The position numbers and the translations under genes were made by a program. A DNA stretch of 64,000 nt from the NCBI RefSeq assembly GCF_020733635.1, contig NZ_JAJFZL010000001.1, positions 6,758,001 to 6,822,000 on the forward strand, in the 5' to 3' direction. Positions 29,269 through 38,423 of the stretch are shown piece after piece. Each line of letters begins with the position of its first letter. Within the stretch, counting starts at the first letter, position 1. Below the pieces are notes generated by a model. It searched no databases. It saw only the letters and a list, made by a program, of their open reading frames with translations, and was not told the origin of the DNA. The DNA comes from Nocardia spumae (GTDB lineage: Bacteria > Actinomycetota > Actinomycetes > Mycobacteriales > Mycobacteriaceae).

Positions 29269-29308
29269 GGAAGGGCCGGCGAATGTGCGAACATTCGCCG
29301 GCCCTTCC
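29269..29308. terminator. Bidirectional terminator between ponA2 and yqeY
   Basis: Perfect 18-bp stem (29269-29286 with 29291-29308) with a GCGA loop between converging genes. Confidence 0.85.
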
Positions 29309-29323
29309 GCTGTTCTGCCGAAG

Positions 29324-29788
29324 CTACAGCCGGGATCGCACCGCCGCCGAGATCCGCGAACCGTCCGCGCGACCGGCGGCCAGCGCCGTCGCGATCTTCA
29401 TGACCTGGCCCATCTGCTTCATGCCAGGACGTTCGCCGAGCTGTTCGGCCACATCCGCGATGGCGGTGTCGGCGAGATCGGCGACCTCCGCATCGGTGAG
29501 CGGGGTCGGCAGATATTCGTCGATGACCTCCTGCTCGGCCCGCTCGTTGGCCGCCAACTCACCGCGACCGGCCTGTTCGTAGACCACGGCCGCCTCATTG
29601 CGCTTCTTCGCCTCCTTGCCGAGGACGGAGATCACCTCGGCATCGGTCAGCTCCTTGGCCTCGGAGCCGGCGACCTCGGCGTTCTGCACCGCCGCCAACA
29701 GCATGCGCAGCGTATTCAGGCGCAATGCGTCCTTGGCCTTCATGGCCGCGGTCAGATCGGCGCGCAACTTCGATTTGAGTTCCGACAT
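29324..29788 (-). CDS. GatB/YqeY-domain protein
   Basis: 154 residues, helical, with the YqeY pattern: MSELKSKLRADLTAAMKAKD, LRMLLAAVQNAEV, and GERPGMKQMGQVMKIATALAAGRADG. The domain is shared with the tail of the tRNA amidotransferase GatB, but free-standing YqeY has no settled role. On the minus strand TACCGT ends seven bases before the ATG at 29788, with no ribosome binding site, so a leaderless transcript is likely. Confidence 0.88.
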   Translation of the reverse strand: MSELKSKLRADLTAAMKAKDALRLNTLRMLLAAVQNAEVAGSEAKELTDAEVISVLGKEAKKRNEAAVVYEQAGRGELAANERAEQEVIDEYLPTPLTDAEVADLADTAIADVAEQLGERPGMKQMGQVMKIATALAAGRADGSRISAAVRSRL

Positions 29789-29923
29789 GGGCCACACGGT
29801 AGCCGCTGCGCGCGAACGCTCCCACCGCATTTACCATGATCGCGCTCGTGTCGGACCCCGGCACCGCGCGACAAACCGGATGCCTGTGCGGAATCACACT
29901 CGGTATTCGTCACAGTGGTCGCC

Positions 29924-29929
29924 TATTCT
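29924..29929 (+). promoter_or_regulatory. -10 box for leaderless metallophosphoesterase transcript
   Basis: TATTCT ends six bases before the ATG at 29936, the same layout as at 10177-10182. Confidence 0.5.
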
Positions 29930-29935
29930 GGTCTG

Positions 29936-30922
29936 ATGCCCGTATTCTCGTCCCCCGCACTTCGACGAGCAGCGCTGGGCTCCGGAGCTAAGGTCGCCGC
30001 CGCGGCCGCCGGTACCGCAGTGGCCGGAATCGGCTATGCCTCGCTGATCGAACGCAATGCCTTCGTCCTTCGTGAGGCCACGATGCCGGTGCTGCAGCCG
30101 GGCTCGTCGAGCCTGCGCGTGCTGCACATCAGCGACCTGCACATGACGCCCGGCCAGAAGCTCAAACAGGCATGGGTCCGCGAACTCGCCGCCCTGGAAC
30201 CCGACCTGGTGGTCAACACCGGCGACAACCTCGCGCATCCGAAGTCGGTGCCGGCGGTGGTCCAGTCGCTATCGGCGCTGTTGTCACGACCGGGCATCTT
30301 CGTCTTCGGCAGTAACGACTACTTCGCACCGGTTCCGAAGAACCCGCTGAAGTACTTCGACAAGGATCACAAGCGCGTACTCGGCGATCCGCTGCCGTGG
30401 CAGGATCTGCGCGCGGCGTTCACCGAGCGCGGCTGGCTCGATCTCACCCATGTGCGCCGCGATCTCGAAGTCGCCGGGATCAAGATCTCCACCGCCGGTG
30501 TGGACGATCCGCATCTGACCCGCGATCGGTACGACACCGTCGCGGGAACGCCGAACCCGCTGGCCGATCTGAGCATCGGACTGACGCATTCGCCGGAGCC
30601 GCGAGTGCTGGACCGGTTCGCCGATGACGGGTACGACCTGGTGCTGGCCGGGCATACGCACGGCGGTCAGCTGTGCCTGCCCGGATTCGGCGCGCTCGTC
30701 ACCAACTGCGGAATCGACCGGTCGCGGGTGAAGGGCCCGTCCCGCTGGGGTGCGCACACTCGGCTGCACGTCTCGGCCGGCGTCGGCACCTCGCCGTGGG
30801 CGCCGTACCGCTTCTGCTGCCGTCCCGAGGCGACGTTGCTGACGCTGGTGGCCGCGCCGCCGGAGCGCCCCGTTGCCGACAGTGGCCATGGCGTGTCCGA
30901 ATCGGAGGCCGTCGCGCGCTAG
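29936..30922 (+). CDS. Metallophosphoesterase
   Basis: 328 residues of the calcineurin-like YaeI/YkuE type. Metal ligands are visible in HISDLHMTPGQK, VNTGDNLAHP, VFGSNDYFA, GLTHSPEP and LAGHTHGGQLCLPG. The N-terminus contains an Ala-rich hydrophobic segment (AALGSGAKVAAAAAGTAVAG) that could anchor it in the membrane. The ATG at 29936 is set by the -10 position. Corresponds to Rv3683 and, as there, is followed shortly by tRNA-Pro. Confidence 0.9.
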   Translation: MPVFSSPALRRAALGSGAKVAAAAAGTAVAGIGYASLIERNAFVLREATMPVLQPGSSSLRVLHISDLHMTPGQKLKQAWVRELAALEPDLVVNTGDNLAHPKSVPAVVQSLSALLSRPGIFVFGSNDYFAPVPKNPLKYFDKDHKRVLGDPLPWQDLRAAFTERGWLDLTHVRRDLEVAGIKISTAGVDDPHLTRDRYDTVAGTPNPLADLSIGLTHSPEPRVLDRFADDGYDLVLAGHTHGGQLCLPGFGALVTNCGIDRSRVKGPSRWGAHTRLHVSAGVGTSPWAPYRFCCRPEATLLTLVAAPPERPVADSGHGVSESEAVAR

Positions 30923-30960
30923 GGTTCCTGCCGAGGCACGACAGTAGGCAGGGGAGCACG

Positions 30961-32310
30961 GTGAGCAATGGGTCCGGACAACGCGGGTTCGAACAGCGCG
31001 GGTCCGAGCCGCGCCACGACGACCCGGGCGCGAGGCGAGGGCCCAACCCGCCACCGGGCAACACGGAGTCCGCGCCGACCGAGGCGATTCGGCAGATGCC
31101 GGACGCGCGCTCGAATCCGGCTGCACCCCAGGGCTCTTCTCCGTGGTCACGACCGCAGGCCCCGGCTCCCGGTGAGTTTCCGGCCGCCGGACCGCACGGG
31201 CCGATAGGGAGTGGATTCGGCGCACCTACATCCGGCCCGAATCCCGCTCAGGGGTTCGGCGCCGCATCCCAACCCTACGGCGCGCCGTCGTTCGGATCGG
31301 GCTTCGGCGGAACCGACGCGCCCACAACGGCATTCGGCGCACAGCCCGCCGGCGGGCCGTTCGGGTCGAATGTCACACCGCAGCAGCCGCTCTCATCGCC
31401 GAATGCGGCGCCGGGCGGACCGTGGGACCCGAGGGCGGGCGATCAGCAACCGTCGGCCTGGAGTCCGATGCAGCCCCCGCCGACCGCGCTGCTGCCCGAG
31501 ACCGGTCGGCCTCCGGCCGACCCGCCGCCGCCCCCGCGCCGAAAGGCTTTGCTGATCACCGGGATCGGTGTCGTCGTGGTGATAGCGGTCGGCGTCACCG
31601 TCGCGCTCCTGACGGGCCGGAACTCCGGAACCACGCCCACCACGGGCTCCGGAAAGCCCTCGATGGTGAGCGCGCTGAGCAGTGAGAAGGCCGTTCCCCC
31701 AGCGAGTTCCGCCGCACCGAGTTCCCCGCCACCGCAGCAATCGGCGACCAAGCCGCCCGCGGGTGCGACGCCGCCGCCGATGATCCCCGGCTATCAGGTC
31801 GTGCAGATCCTCGACCGCGGTGCGGCTTTCGACGCACCGGCGGAGTGGAAGCCCGCCCCGGTCAGCACGGCGGTCTGGGGTTCCGGCTCGAACCCGCTCG
31901 AAATCGCCGGGCTGACCCAGGACGGGAAGAACTACTGCCCGAACTACACCCGCACCAATGCCTTCCTCACCATGTCCCCACAGTCGGATCCGGCCGCGGC
32001 GGCCGCCGATATCGGGAAACGGATGGCCACCTTCGGCTGGTCCCATTCCACCGGCGGCACTCCCGGGGCCGCCGAACCGATGGTGTCCCTGGACGGTCAG
32101 CTCCACGGCGCCTTCGTCGAAACCACCGGTAGCGCGCCGCCCCCGGCTCCCGGCTGTGCGACCACGTTCACGGTCTACACCTTCGCCTTCCCGAGTGAGA
32201 ACGGGAACTTCGTCATGACCGTCGCCGCGGACACCGGTGTGGACAAGTCCGTCGACAAGGAAACCGCCAAGCGCATCCTGTCCAGTATCCGTCCGCTTCC
32301 CGCCCGATAA
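30961..32310 (+). CDS. Proline-rich membrane-anchored protein
   Basis: 449 residues. An N-terminal disordered half rich in Pro/Gly/Ala/Gln (about 1-195) precedes one membrane segment (ALLITGIGVVVVIAVGVTVALL), a Ser/Pro linker, and a C-terminal extracellular domain of about 170 residues starting YQVVQILDRGAAFDAPAEWKPA; its two Cys (GKNYCPNY, APGCATTF) may form a disulfide. The overall plan resembles actinobacterial proteins with a DUF8017-like domain, but I am not sure of the family. The GTG at 30961 has AGGGGAG upstream. Confidence 0.75.
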   Translation: MSNGSGQRGFEQRGSEPRHDDPGARRGPNPPPGNTESAPTEAIRQMPDARSNPAAPQGSSPWSRPQAPAPGEFPAAGPHGPIGSGFGAPTSGPNPAQGFGAASQPYGAPSFGSGFGGTDAPTTAFGAQPAGGPFGSNVTPQQPLSSPNAAPGGPWDPRAGDQQPSAWSPMQPPPTALLPETGRPPADPPPPPRRKALLITGIGVVVVIAVGVTVALLTGRNSGTTPTTGSGKPSMVSALSSEKAVPPASSAAPSSPPPQQSATKPPAGATPPPMIPGYQVVQILDRGAAFDAPAEWKPAPVSTAVWGSGSNPLEIAGLTQDGKNYCPNYTRTNAFLTMSPQSDPAAAAADIGKRMATFGWSHSTGGTPGAAEPMVSLDGQLHGAFVETTGSAPPPAPGCATTFTVYTFAFPSENGNFVMTVAADTGVDKSVDKETAKRILSSIRPLPAR

Positions 32311-32366
32311 CCAGGGGATTTAATGTTCTGGACCAGCCTGCTGTAAGCTACGACAGGCTCAACTCA

Positions 32367-32507
<141 letters not shown>

Positions 32508-32514
<7 letters not shown>

Positions 32515-33603
32515 ATTGGTTGGCCGTCGGTGCCAGTCCGCAGCTCGTCCGCAGCAGCTTCGATTGCGGCCCGCGCGGCTTCATCCAATCGGTCCGCGAC
32601 GACCTCGAGATCATCAGGAAACAGATCGGCATAGGTGTCCAGTGTCATGGCTGCGGACTTATGCCCGAGCATCAACTGAACAGCCTTCGGATTGGCGCCC
32701 GCGCTGATCGCCAGCGAGGCAGCGGTATGCCGGAGGTCCGTGGCGTCACCTTCGGAAAACCCGTGCCAGCTGCCTCGCTCCAGCACCTGCTATCCGCTTC
32801 CGCTCGGCCTCCTGAATCCGCTTCACCGCTGGATTGAAGACGCGCTTGCGGTACGTGGAGACCCGAAGCACCTGCCCCTCGACAGATGTGAACACCAGGT
32901 CATCTCGCGCCTTGCCGCGCATCAGACCGGCTAAGTCCTCAGCAAGGAATTTCGGTGAGGGCACCGACCGGCGCTCGTAGGTTTTCGCGGTGGACCACAC
33001 CAGCTTGCCCTTGACCTCTGCGACAGCCTCGATGACGTTGACGCGGCGGCGGAGCATGTCGAAGTTGGAAACCTTGAGCGCAGCCATCTCGCCCCACCGG
33101 AGTCCGGTGTAGGCCAAGAACCTTATGGCCGTCGGCTTCTCTGTGATGTTCCGAGCAAGAAGTTCGACCTGCACGTGAGTGAGATAGCCGCGCTGCTTGT
33201 GCCGCTGTCTCGGCAGTTTTACACCGACACAAGGGTTCCCGAGTATCTGCCTATCCTCGACCGCGGTCTCGAGGATCATGCGCAGGATCCCGACGGCGTT
33301 CTCGATGATCGGCACGCCCGCACCATCGGCCACCATCTGAGCGACCCAGGCACGCACATCACTGTTACGAATGTTCCGAATCTCGATATCGCCCCATCGC
33401 GGTTCGACATGCGGTCGCCTGGTGTCACGACGAGTTGCATCAGTCGTGGCCTTCAGGTGTCCCTGAGGTTCCGACTTACATCTCCGGTAGCGGAAACGAT
33501 CCGTACCACCGATCGCTGCTCGTGAAACATCAAGAAGCGCAGCGCAATTACCGAAACGTGCCGAATGGTTATTGGATCGCGTCGGCAGATCCGGCTGCCG
33601 CAC
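32508..33603 (-). pseudogene. int: Tyrosine-recombinase integrase, frame-broken
   Basis: Two frames together encode most of a phage-type tyrosine integrase. The N-terminal part (to about 32,746) has the core-binding region and the first catalytic Arg in AYTGLRWGEMAAL; it then leaves frame. The C-terminal part (from about 32,786) carries DLRHTAASLAISAG, LMLGHKSAAMTLDTY with the catalytic Tyr. The joint lies near 32,740-32,800, and the residue before DLRH is Thr instead of the usual catalytic His. The N-terminal arm before about residue 50 is not recognisable. Its position beside the tRNA with its 3' end toward the attachment site is that of an integrase, now probably inactive. Confidence 0.8.
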
Positions 33604-34455
33604 GCCATACCCTGACGAGGACTCTCGCAGTCACCGATGTCGCCTGGATCATCCTTGCCACCGACGGCGCTGCCGACGCGACCGGTGCCGGTCCTCCTCG
33701 TGTCGGTCTCCCCACCGCAGCCTGTCCAGATATCGCAACCACCCCCCGTGCCGGTCTCTCTTCGTCCAGTCAACAACCCACTAGTTCACAATCCGTCCCC
33801 AAAACCCTCCCCCACCAGTCCAAATGCCAACTGTCGCTCTGCCTCTGCGGAAGGTCACTGAATGCGCCCGCAGGGTGTGTTTAGTGACCTTCCGCAGAGG
33901 CAGAGCAATACCGCACGAAAACCACTGGTGGGAGCGTGTTTTGGGGGCGCACAGCTCGACCGGATCTCGGTCCACCAAGATCATTTCGTTGAAGTTGGGA
34001 AGGGATCGGCCGTCTCCGCGATGATATGGCGGATGCGGCCTCAGGACGACGATAAACCGTCAGCACTTCCAGGATGTAACGAATTCCGCTCGCGCTCATA
34101 CTGATCTGACATGGAACGTAACAGGCCCGGCTCCTAGTCGTGTAGCAGGCGGAAATCGGGAGACAAGACCCATCCGGTGAATTAGATGAACGGGTCATTT
34201 GAGGGGGACGACCGATCCTGATCGGAGTCTGCACAGTAGTGCGCGGTTCGCGCGCCGGAGACGCGCGCGTTTGAGCGCCAGGTCACTCGGTCTCGCCGAT
34301 TCTCGGCGGATACTTCGATATGCGAACCAAACGTGACAACGCTCGGTACAAGTAGGACAATAATGGTATCGACACGCTGCGGCGGCTCGACTTGGGCCGC
34401 AATATGTCGATTCTGCTCGCGAAGTGAGAATTCCAATGATATTTCGGAGGAGAAA
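33604..34455. other. Non-coding stretch inside the island
   Basis: About 850 bases without a supported gene: the open frames are short, out of family and Pro/Arg-rich by base composition. It holds the inverted repeat described separately and a 45-base segment (33944-33988) that recurs in decayed form at 37276-37315. Confidence 0.5.
33797..33946. repeat. 150-bp imperfect inverted repeat with a perfect 24-bp core stem
   Basis: The inner arms 33836-33859 and 33883-33906 are perfectly complementary over 24 bases around a 23-base loop. Outside a mismatched stretch, the outer arms (about 33797-33819 and 33924-33946) pair again, with CCCCAAAAC and CCCACCAGT preserved. No gene uses it. It could be the end structure of a mobile element, a recombination substrate or a long hairpin transcript. 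Confidence 0.8.
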
Positions 34456-35373
34456 ATGGGGCTTCAATCGCTCACCCAAGTCGACGTGAATTACAGTGAC
34501 GACCTGTCGGATGACATGCGGAGAGAAATCGATAAATCGATTGCGGCACTGATCGACCGATCCAACCGGGCAGCGGAGCGCAGACGTGCCGTGCAGCAGG
34601 AGAGGGTGCTCCTCAGAGAGGCGAAGAAGGATAGTTTCCGCAAACTCTTCGGCAGTGACGGACAAGCTGCATATACGTCGCACACGACCGCCAAGGAGCA
34701 GTCCGCGAAAAGTGAAAGTTTGGAGTTGCCGATCCCGCCGGCGATCGATTCCGACGAGTTGAGCAAGGCGGCTGCGCTCAGATTTGGCCTAGTGACGAAG
34801 CTTTTCCAGCCGCCCTTCTACTTCGACTGGAAGTGGGACAATTCCCACGGGACGTACGGGCTTTCATACACCTCCGACAAGAGCGGAGTGGCGGCTATAA
34901 ATGCGGAAGTCAAAGAAGATGGCGCATTTATCAATGCTCATGCAGGAGTCGGCGTTGCACTCACTACCGAAACATTGGGATCTTCCAACGATGTCTACGT
35001 GTTGGGGCGCGCACTGACTTGGACGAATCGCTCATGGTTTTGCCTGGCCGGGCTCCAAGGCGGAGATGCGACCACCGAGGGCGGCACTGAACTCACCGTC
35101 CTGTCGGACGGCGAATTGATCACGTCTAAGCCTGAAACTATCTGGCGCTCGCGCCTCAGTGACGGTGAGTACGATCAGTTCTACGACCCGGAGGGCCCTT
35201 TCGAGGTCGGGAACCCTTACGAGGTCTTGTGGACAATGCACCCGGGCAAGGTCTACACCTTCAATTTGGGTGCTTGGGTGTACGTGGAATGCAATGAAGG
35301 AATTTTCGGCTATTTCAGCCATGCGGTAGGATCGAATGTGACCAAGATCGGGGCTTTGTCCCTATTCAAATAG
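34456..35373 (+). CDS. Unknown protein, 305 residues
   Basis: Start ATG at 34456, 4 bases after the strong ribosome binding site GGAGGAG. I do not recognise the family. Residues about 18-65 (DDMRREIDKSIAALIDRSN and onward, rich in Arg/Glu/Lys) should form a coiled coil. From about residue 105 the protein is rich in aromatic and beta-type sequence (PFYFDWKWDNSHGTYGLSY, WTNRSWFCLAGLQGG, FNLGAWVYVECNEG) and may form a beta-sandwich. No signal peptide or membrane segment is seen. Base composition is visibly less GC-rich than in the flanking chromosomal genes. It is followed by the protease gene in the same direction. Confidence 0.75.
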   Translation: MGLQSLTQVDVNYSDDLSDDMRREIDKSIAALIDRSNRAAERRRAVQQERVLLREAKKDSFRKLFGSDGQAAYTSHTTAKEQSAKSESLELPIPPAIDSDELSKAAALRFGLVTKLFQPPFYFDWKWDNSHGTYGLSYTSDKSGVAAINAEVKEDGAFINAHAGVGVALTTETLGSSNDVYVLGRALTWTNRSWFCLAGLQGGDATTEGGTELTVLSDGELITSKPETIWRSRLSDGEYDQFYDPEGPFEVGNPYEVLWTMHPGKVYTFNLGAWVYVECNEGIFGYFSHAVGSNVTKIGALSLFK

Positions 35374-35521
35374 CGCTGCTTCGATACCTCTCACAGCGCA
35401 GGTGAACTGATGGCCAACCCGGTGTCGGCGTCCCGGCCCCCACTTGACCACCCGCGGTACCCACCATCGGATCGTGAGCGCGTAAACCGGTGTGTGCACC
35501 GCAACACGCGAGGAGGACAGC

Positions 35522-36496
35522 ATGAGCACGCCGCAGTCAAATGAGCCGGTCTCCTTCGATGAGGCGCAAGAGATACTCGGCTCGAAGCCGGGCGAGGAAA
35601 CGGTGCCCGATCCCGCCGAAGTGGTGGCACCCGAGAACATGGGCCGAAGCGTCGAGGACATCGACCCCAGCGCACTCGAGGCGGTGGAGGAAGACGGCCT
35701 CGAGGGTTACCGGCCCGAGGGCATCCCCATGGTCGCCTACCCGGACTACGCGCAATACAACGCGCCGGCTACCACCGAATACACATTCGGGGGCAAGCAG
35801 TGGAAAGTAACAGACCTGCATGTGTTTCCGCCGGAGGACCGTCGCCTGCTGACGGACACCAGTTACCCGTGGCGGTGTGCCGGACTGGTCACCAACAGTG
35901 ACGGCAAGTCGGGTTCCGGGGTACTCGTCGGGCAACGGGTGCTGCTCACCGCAAGACATTTGCGCCCTGATGTCAGCATCTCCCACGGATCGTGGTGGAT
36001 GAAGTTCGTACCGGCCGGCTTCGATGGAGCTGAGCCGTTCGGGTCGTCGTTCGTCAGCGACTTGCGTCGCCCAACCCCGTCGGGGCCCCACTTCGACCAG
36101 ATGGTGGGCCGCCTGACGCGGCCGCTCGGGCAGAGCAACGGATGCATGGGCGCTCAGAAATGGGATAACAACTGGGCCGCCCTCGCCGACTTCGCCACCA
36201 TCGGCTATCCGGGCGTCTTCGGCGGCAGGAGGCCGTTCTTCCAAAATTCATGCGCGGGATTCGAGTTCGACAGCGAGAAGGATGCGGTCTTGGTAGCAAC
36301 CAACGCCGACCTCACGCCAGGTAACTCCGGAGGGCCATTCTGGACCTTCATCCGGGTAGGGGCGGGATTGGATCCGCGGGTGGTGGCTGTCGTCGCCAAG
36401 GAGGCCACCGTCGACGGCGCGCTTCGCAACCTATGCACCAGTGGCGACCTGTTGGTACGCCTCGTCAAGTCCGCGCGAACAAGTTGGCCGTTATGA
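35522..36496 (+). CDS. Trypsin-like serine protease without signal peptide
   Basis: 324 residues. The protease core spans about 115-320: GSGVLVGQRVLLTARH with His146, a likely Asp192 in HFDQMVGRL, and Ser269 in TPGNSGGPFW. The N-terminal 100 residues are acidic (SVEDIDPSALEAVEEDG) and have no export signal, so the enzyme should be cytoplasmic, unusual for this fold. AGGAGG lies 6 bases before the ATG at 35522. It is 148 bases downstream of the unknown 305-residue gene; both belong to the first island element. Cytoplasmic proteases of this fold occur as effectors in conflict systems, which is only a possibility here. Confidence 0.8.
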   Translation: MSTPQSNEPVSFDEAQEILGSKPGEETVPDPAEVVAPENMGRSVEDIDPSALEAVEEDGLEGYRPEGIPMVAYPDYAQYNAPATTEYTFGGKQWKVTDLHVFPPEDRRLLTDTSYPWRCAGLVTNSDGKSGSGVLVGQRVLLTARHLRPDVSISHGSWWMKFVPAGFDGAEPFGSSFVSDLRRPTPSGPHFDQMVGRLTRPLGQSNGCMGAQKWDNNWAALADFATIGYPGVFGGRRPFFQNSCAGFEFDSEKDAVLVATNADLTPGNSGGPFWTFIRVGAGLDPRVVAVVAKEATVDGALRNLCTSGDLLVRLVKSARTSWPL

Positions 36497-37100
36497 GCGC
36501 CACGCCGTCTGTTGCCCGACCACTGTGCACATCGCAGCCATCGAGCAAGGGCTATGACACGAGCGGGGCCGACAGTTGTCCCAGACCCACCTTCGACACA
36601 TGGCCTAGATCTCATCTGACGTCCAAGTAGCGCTGCGGCCGAGCACCATTCACTGGAGGGCCACCCTCATGGGTTCGTGACCGTCGCGGAGACCCAAGTC
36701 CCGGCCGCTGGAGAACCCACAGTCTACTTACGGCACCGGAGCGCCTCGACACTGAAATCTACAGTGACAGACTGAAATCTAGAGTGACGGCTGACACCCC
36801 AGTCATGGCCGTATACGCCCTGATCGCTGGACAGCTGCCGCACACCGCCGGATCCGGCCGATGCAGATCTGGCGGGCAACTCTTTAGGAGAGCGTCAAGT
36901 CCCGGCGGGCATCGTCCAGCAGACCAAGGTGCGCCCATCTCAACCGTTCATGGCGAAGATCGCGCGGTCCGCAGTTCGTCCGCAACAGAATTGGATCGGC
37001 TCAATCCACACCAACGCCACCATCGAAACTGGTGCCTGATCAGGCAGCAGATCCAACAATTTCGGTACTCGCCGGAGTCGGACAAAACAGCCTGACCTGT
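36497..37100. other. Non-coding stretch before the second attachment repeat
   Basis: No supported gene. It contains the two 20-bp direct repeats at 36751-36790 and otherwise short frames without family features. Confidence 0.5.
36751..36790 (+). repeat. Two adjacent 20-bp direct repeats
   Basis: ACTGAAATCTACAGTGACAG is followed directly by ACTGAAATCTAGAGTGACGG (18 of 20 identical). Such short tandem repeats occur in the ends of some insertion sequences (for example the IS21 family), so this may be a remnant; no transposase is present. Confidence 0.6.
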
Positions 37101-37320
37101 CGTTCGGGACGAAGAAGTCGCAGGTTCAAATCCTGTCACCCCGGCTCGTGTGTGGAGACACGTAGAGGCCCCTGACCGGTACGGCTGGTCAGGGGCCTTG
37201 CTCATTTCGAACTGTTGGGCTGACCGATCGTGAGTGCCCGTCCGCAACAGCATCAATTGCGGACCGCGCTGGTTCAGGGCGCACAGCCAGACCGGATCTC
37301 AGTCCACGAAGTCATCTGCC
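37101..37320 (+). repeat. Second attachment repeat with integrase-tail remnant
   Basis: 37101-37145 repeats the tRNA-Pro 3' half (one base changed within GAAGAAGTCG), and 37146-37216 repeats the following spacer and terminator hairpin. 37217-37265 still resembles the 3' end of the integrase gene, and 37276-37315 resembles 33944-33988. The tRNA 5' half is missing, so this is not a functional tRNA. It is the right boundary of the first element or the left boundary of a second one. Confidence 0.85.
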
Positions 37321-37361
37321 TGATGCGCCGATTCCGCTGTAGCGAACCTTGATTGCTCATA

Positions 37362-38423
37362 CTAGGGAGACGGGATCGCGCGGCGGACGTAGCGCTCGAA
37401 CTCCATGGAGAAGAGCCGGAACGAGGCGCCGTCGCTGCTGATCAGGCCGAGTCGCTCCATCAGGTCGAGGTCTGGCGCGGGCACTGAGTCCGTGGCCTTA
37501 TCGACCACCTTGTGCAGCAGGAAGCCGGCGCGGCCGCCTGTCGACGTGTCGAGACCGCGGACCAGGCCAGCGAACTGAGTCTCGAATTGGTGCGTCAGGC
37601 CACGGTACGCGGCGTTGACGTCGATCCCGCCCCGCTGCCGGTATCGCTGCACGACCTCGTGGCACAGCAGGGCGAGCAGGTACGGGTGCCCACCCGTGAA
37701 CTTGACGACGTCCGCCCGGTGCGCGCCCAGGTCGACGCCATGGGGTTTCGCCTTGTCGAGCATCTGGTCGATCTCGTCGTCGGTGAAGCACCCCACGTCG
37801 CAGCGCAACGACAGCACTGCGTCGAGGGTGGACCCGCTCACCGCGTCGATCTCGATGACGTGGATGGGTTTGCGGGAGATCGTCACGAGACCGACGGCCG
37901 GGCGCTCGCTCGCCAGCGACCGCAGGAACTGGAACTCCGAGAGCCTGGTCAGCACCCCGCTGGCCCGGTCGAACTCGTCGAGCACGACCATGGTCGACAA
38001 CCCGGCGCAGCCGAGGTGGCCGAAGTACTCCGAGACCTGGTCGCGCAGCGTGGCGACGTCCTCGGTCGTGTTGACCGACCCGAGCGACTGGTCAAGCAGC
38101 GGCAGGAATCGTTGGGCCCGGCCGGGCGACTGGACGACCTCGGCGTGCGCCTTGCGCACGAGCGCGCGAAACAGGTCGGGACCGGACTCATAGTCACCCA
38201 CGCTGGCCGAGATGAACACCAGGTCAGGCCTGTTGCCCCTGTCGAGTTCGACCGCACGTCCCACCAAGCTGGACTTGCCCATTCGGTGGCTGCCCTGCAC
38301 GCTGAGGTTGCCGAGAATGTCGCCTTCCCATGTGGCGCGAACCCGCCACAACAGCTCCGTGCGCCCGACAAACGCGTCGCCGAGCACGCGCTGTCCCACG
38401 TTGCGATACGGGTTCTCGGTCAA
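37362..38423 (-). CDS. STAND/AAA-type ATPase, small partner
   Basis: 353 residues. After NPYRNVGQRVLGDAFVGRTEL comes Walker A (VQGSHRMGKSSLVGRA, residues 44-52) and Walker B (TMVVLDEFDR, residues 144-153); the C-terminal half is helical, with FTGGHPYLLALLCHEVV typical of archaeal-type/STAND ATPases, ending in a winged-helix-like segment (LDLMERLGLISSDGASFRLFS). It is the third gene of an operon; its ATG overlaps the stop of the 1,474-residue gene by 4 bases, so the two are made together. The NP-aromatic-R...F-hydrophobic-GR lead-in is shared with the large protein, showing the two ATPase domains are related. Exact function unknown. Confidence 0.82.
   Translation of the reverse strand: MTENPYRNVGQRVLGDAFVGRTELLWRVRATWEGDILGNLSVQGSHRMGKSSLVGRAVELDRGNRPDLVFISASVGDYESGPDLFRALVRKAHAEVVQSPGRAQRFLPLLDQSLGSVNTTEDVATLRDQVSEYFGHLGCAGLSTMVVLDEFDRASGVLTRLSEFQFLRSLASERPAVGLVTISRKPIHVIEIDAVSGSTLDAVLSLRCDVGCFTDDEIDQMLDKAKPHGVDLGAHRADVVKFTGGHPYLLALLCHEVVQRYRQRGGIDVNAAYRGLTHQFETQFAGLVRGLDTSTGGRAGFLLHKVVDKATDSVPAPDLDLMERLGLISSDGASFRLFSMEFERYVRRAIPSP

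Noticed and set aside
33637..33861. Short Pro/Ser-rich frames behind the integrase
   Set aside because: They run into the inverted repeat, lack start signals and have no recognisable family; treated as non-coding.
37101..37145. Second tRNA-Pro gene
   Set aside because: Only the 3' half is present; the acceptor 5' strand and D-arm are missing, so it is an attachment repeat.
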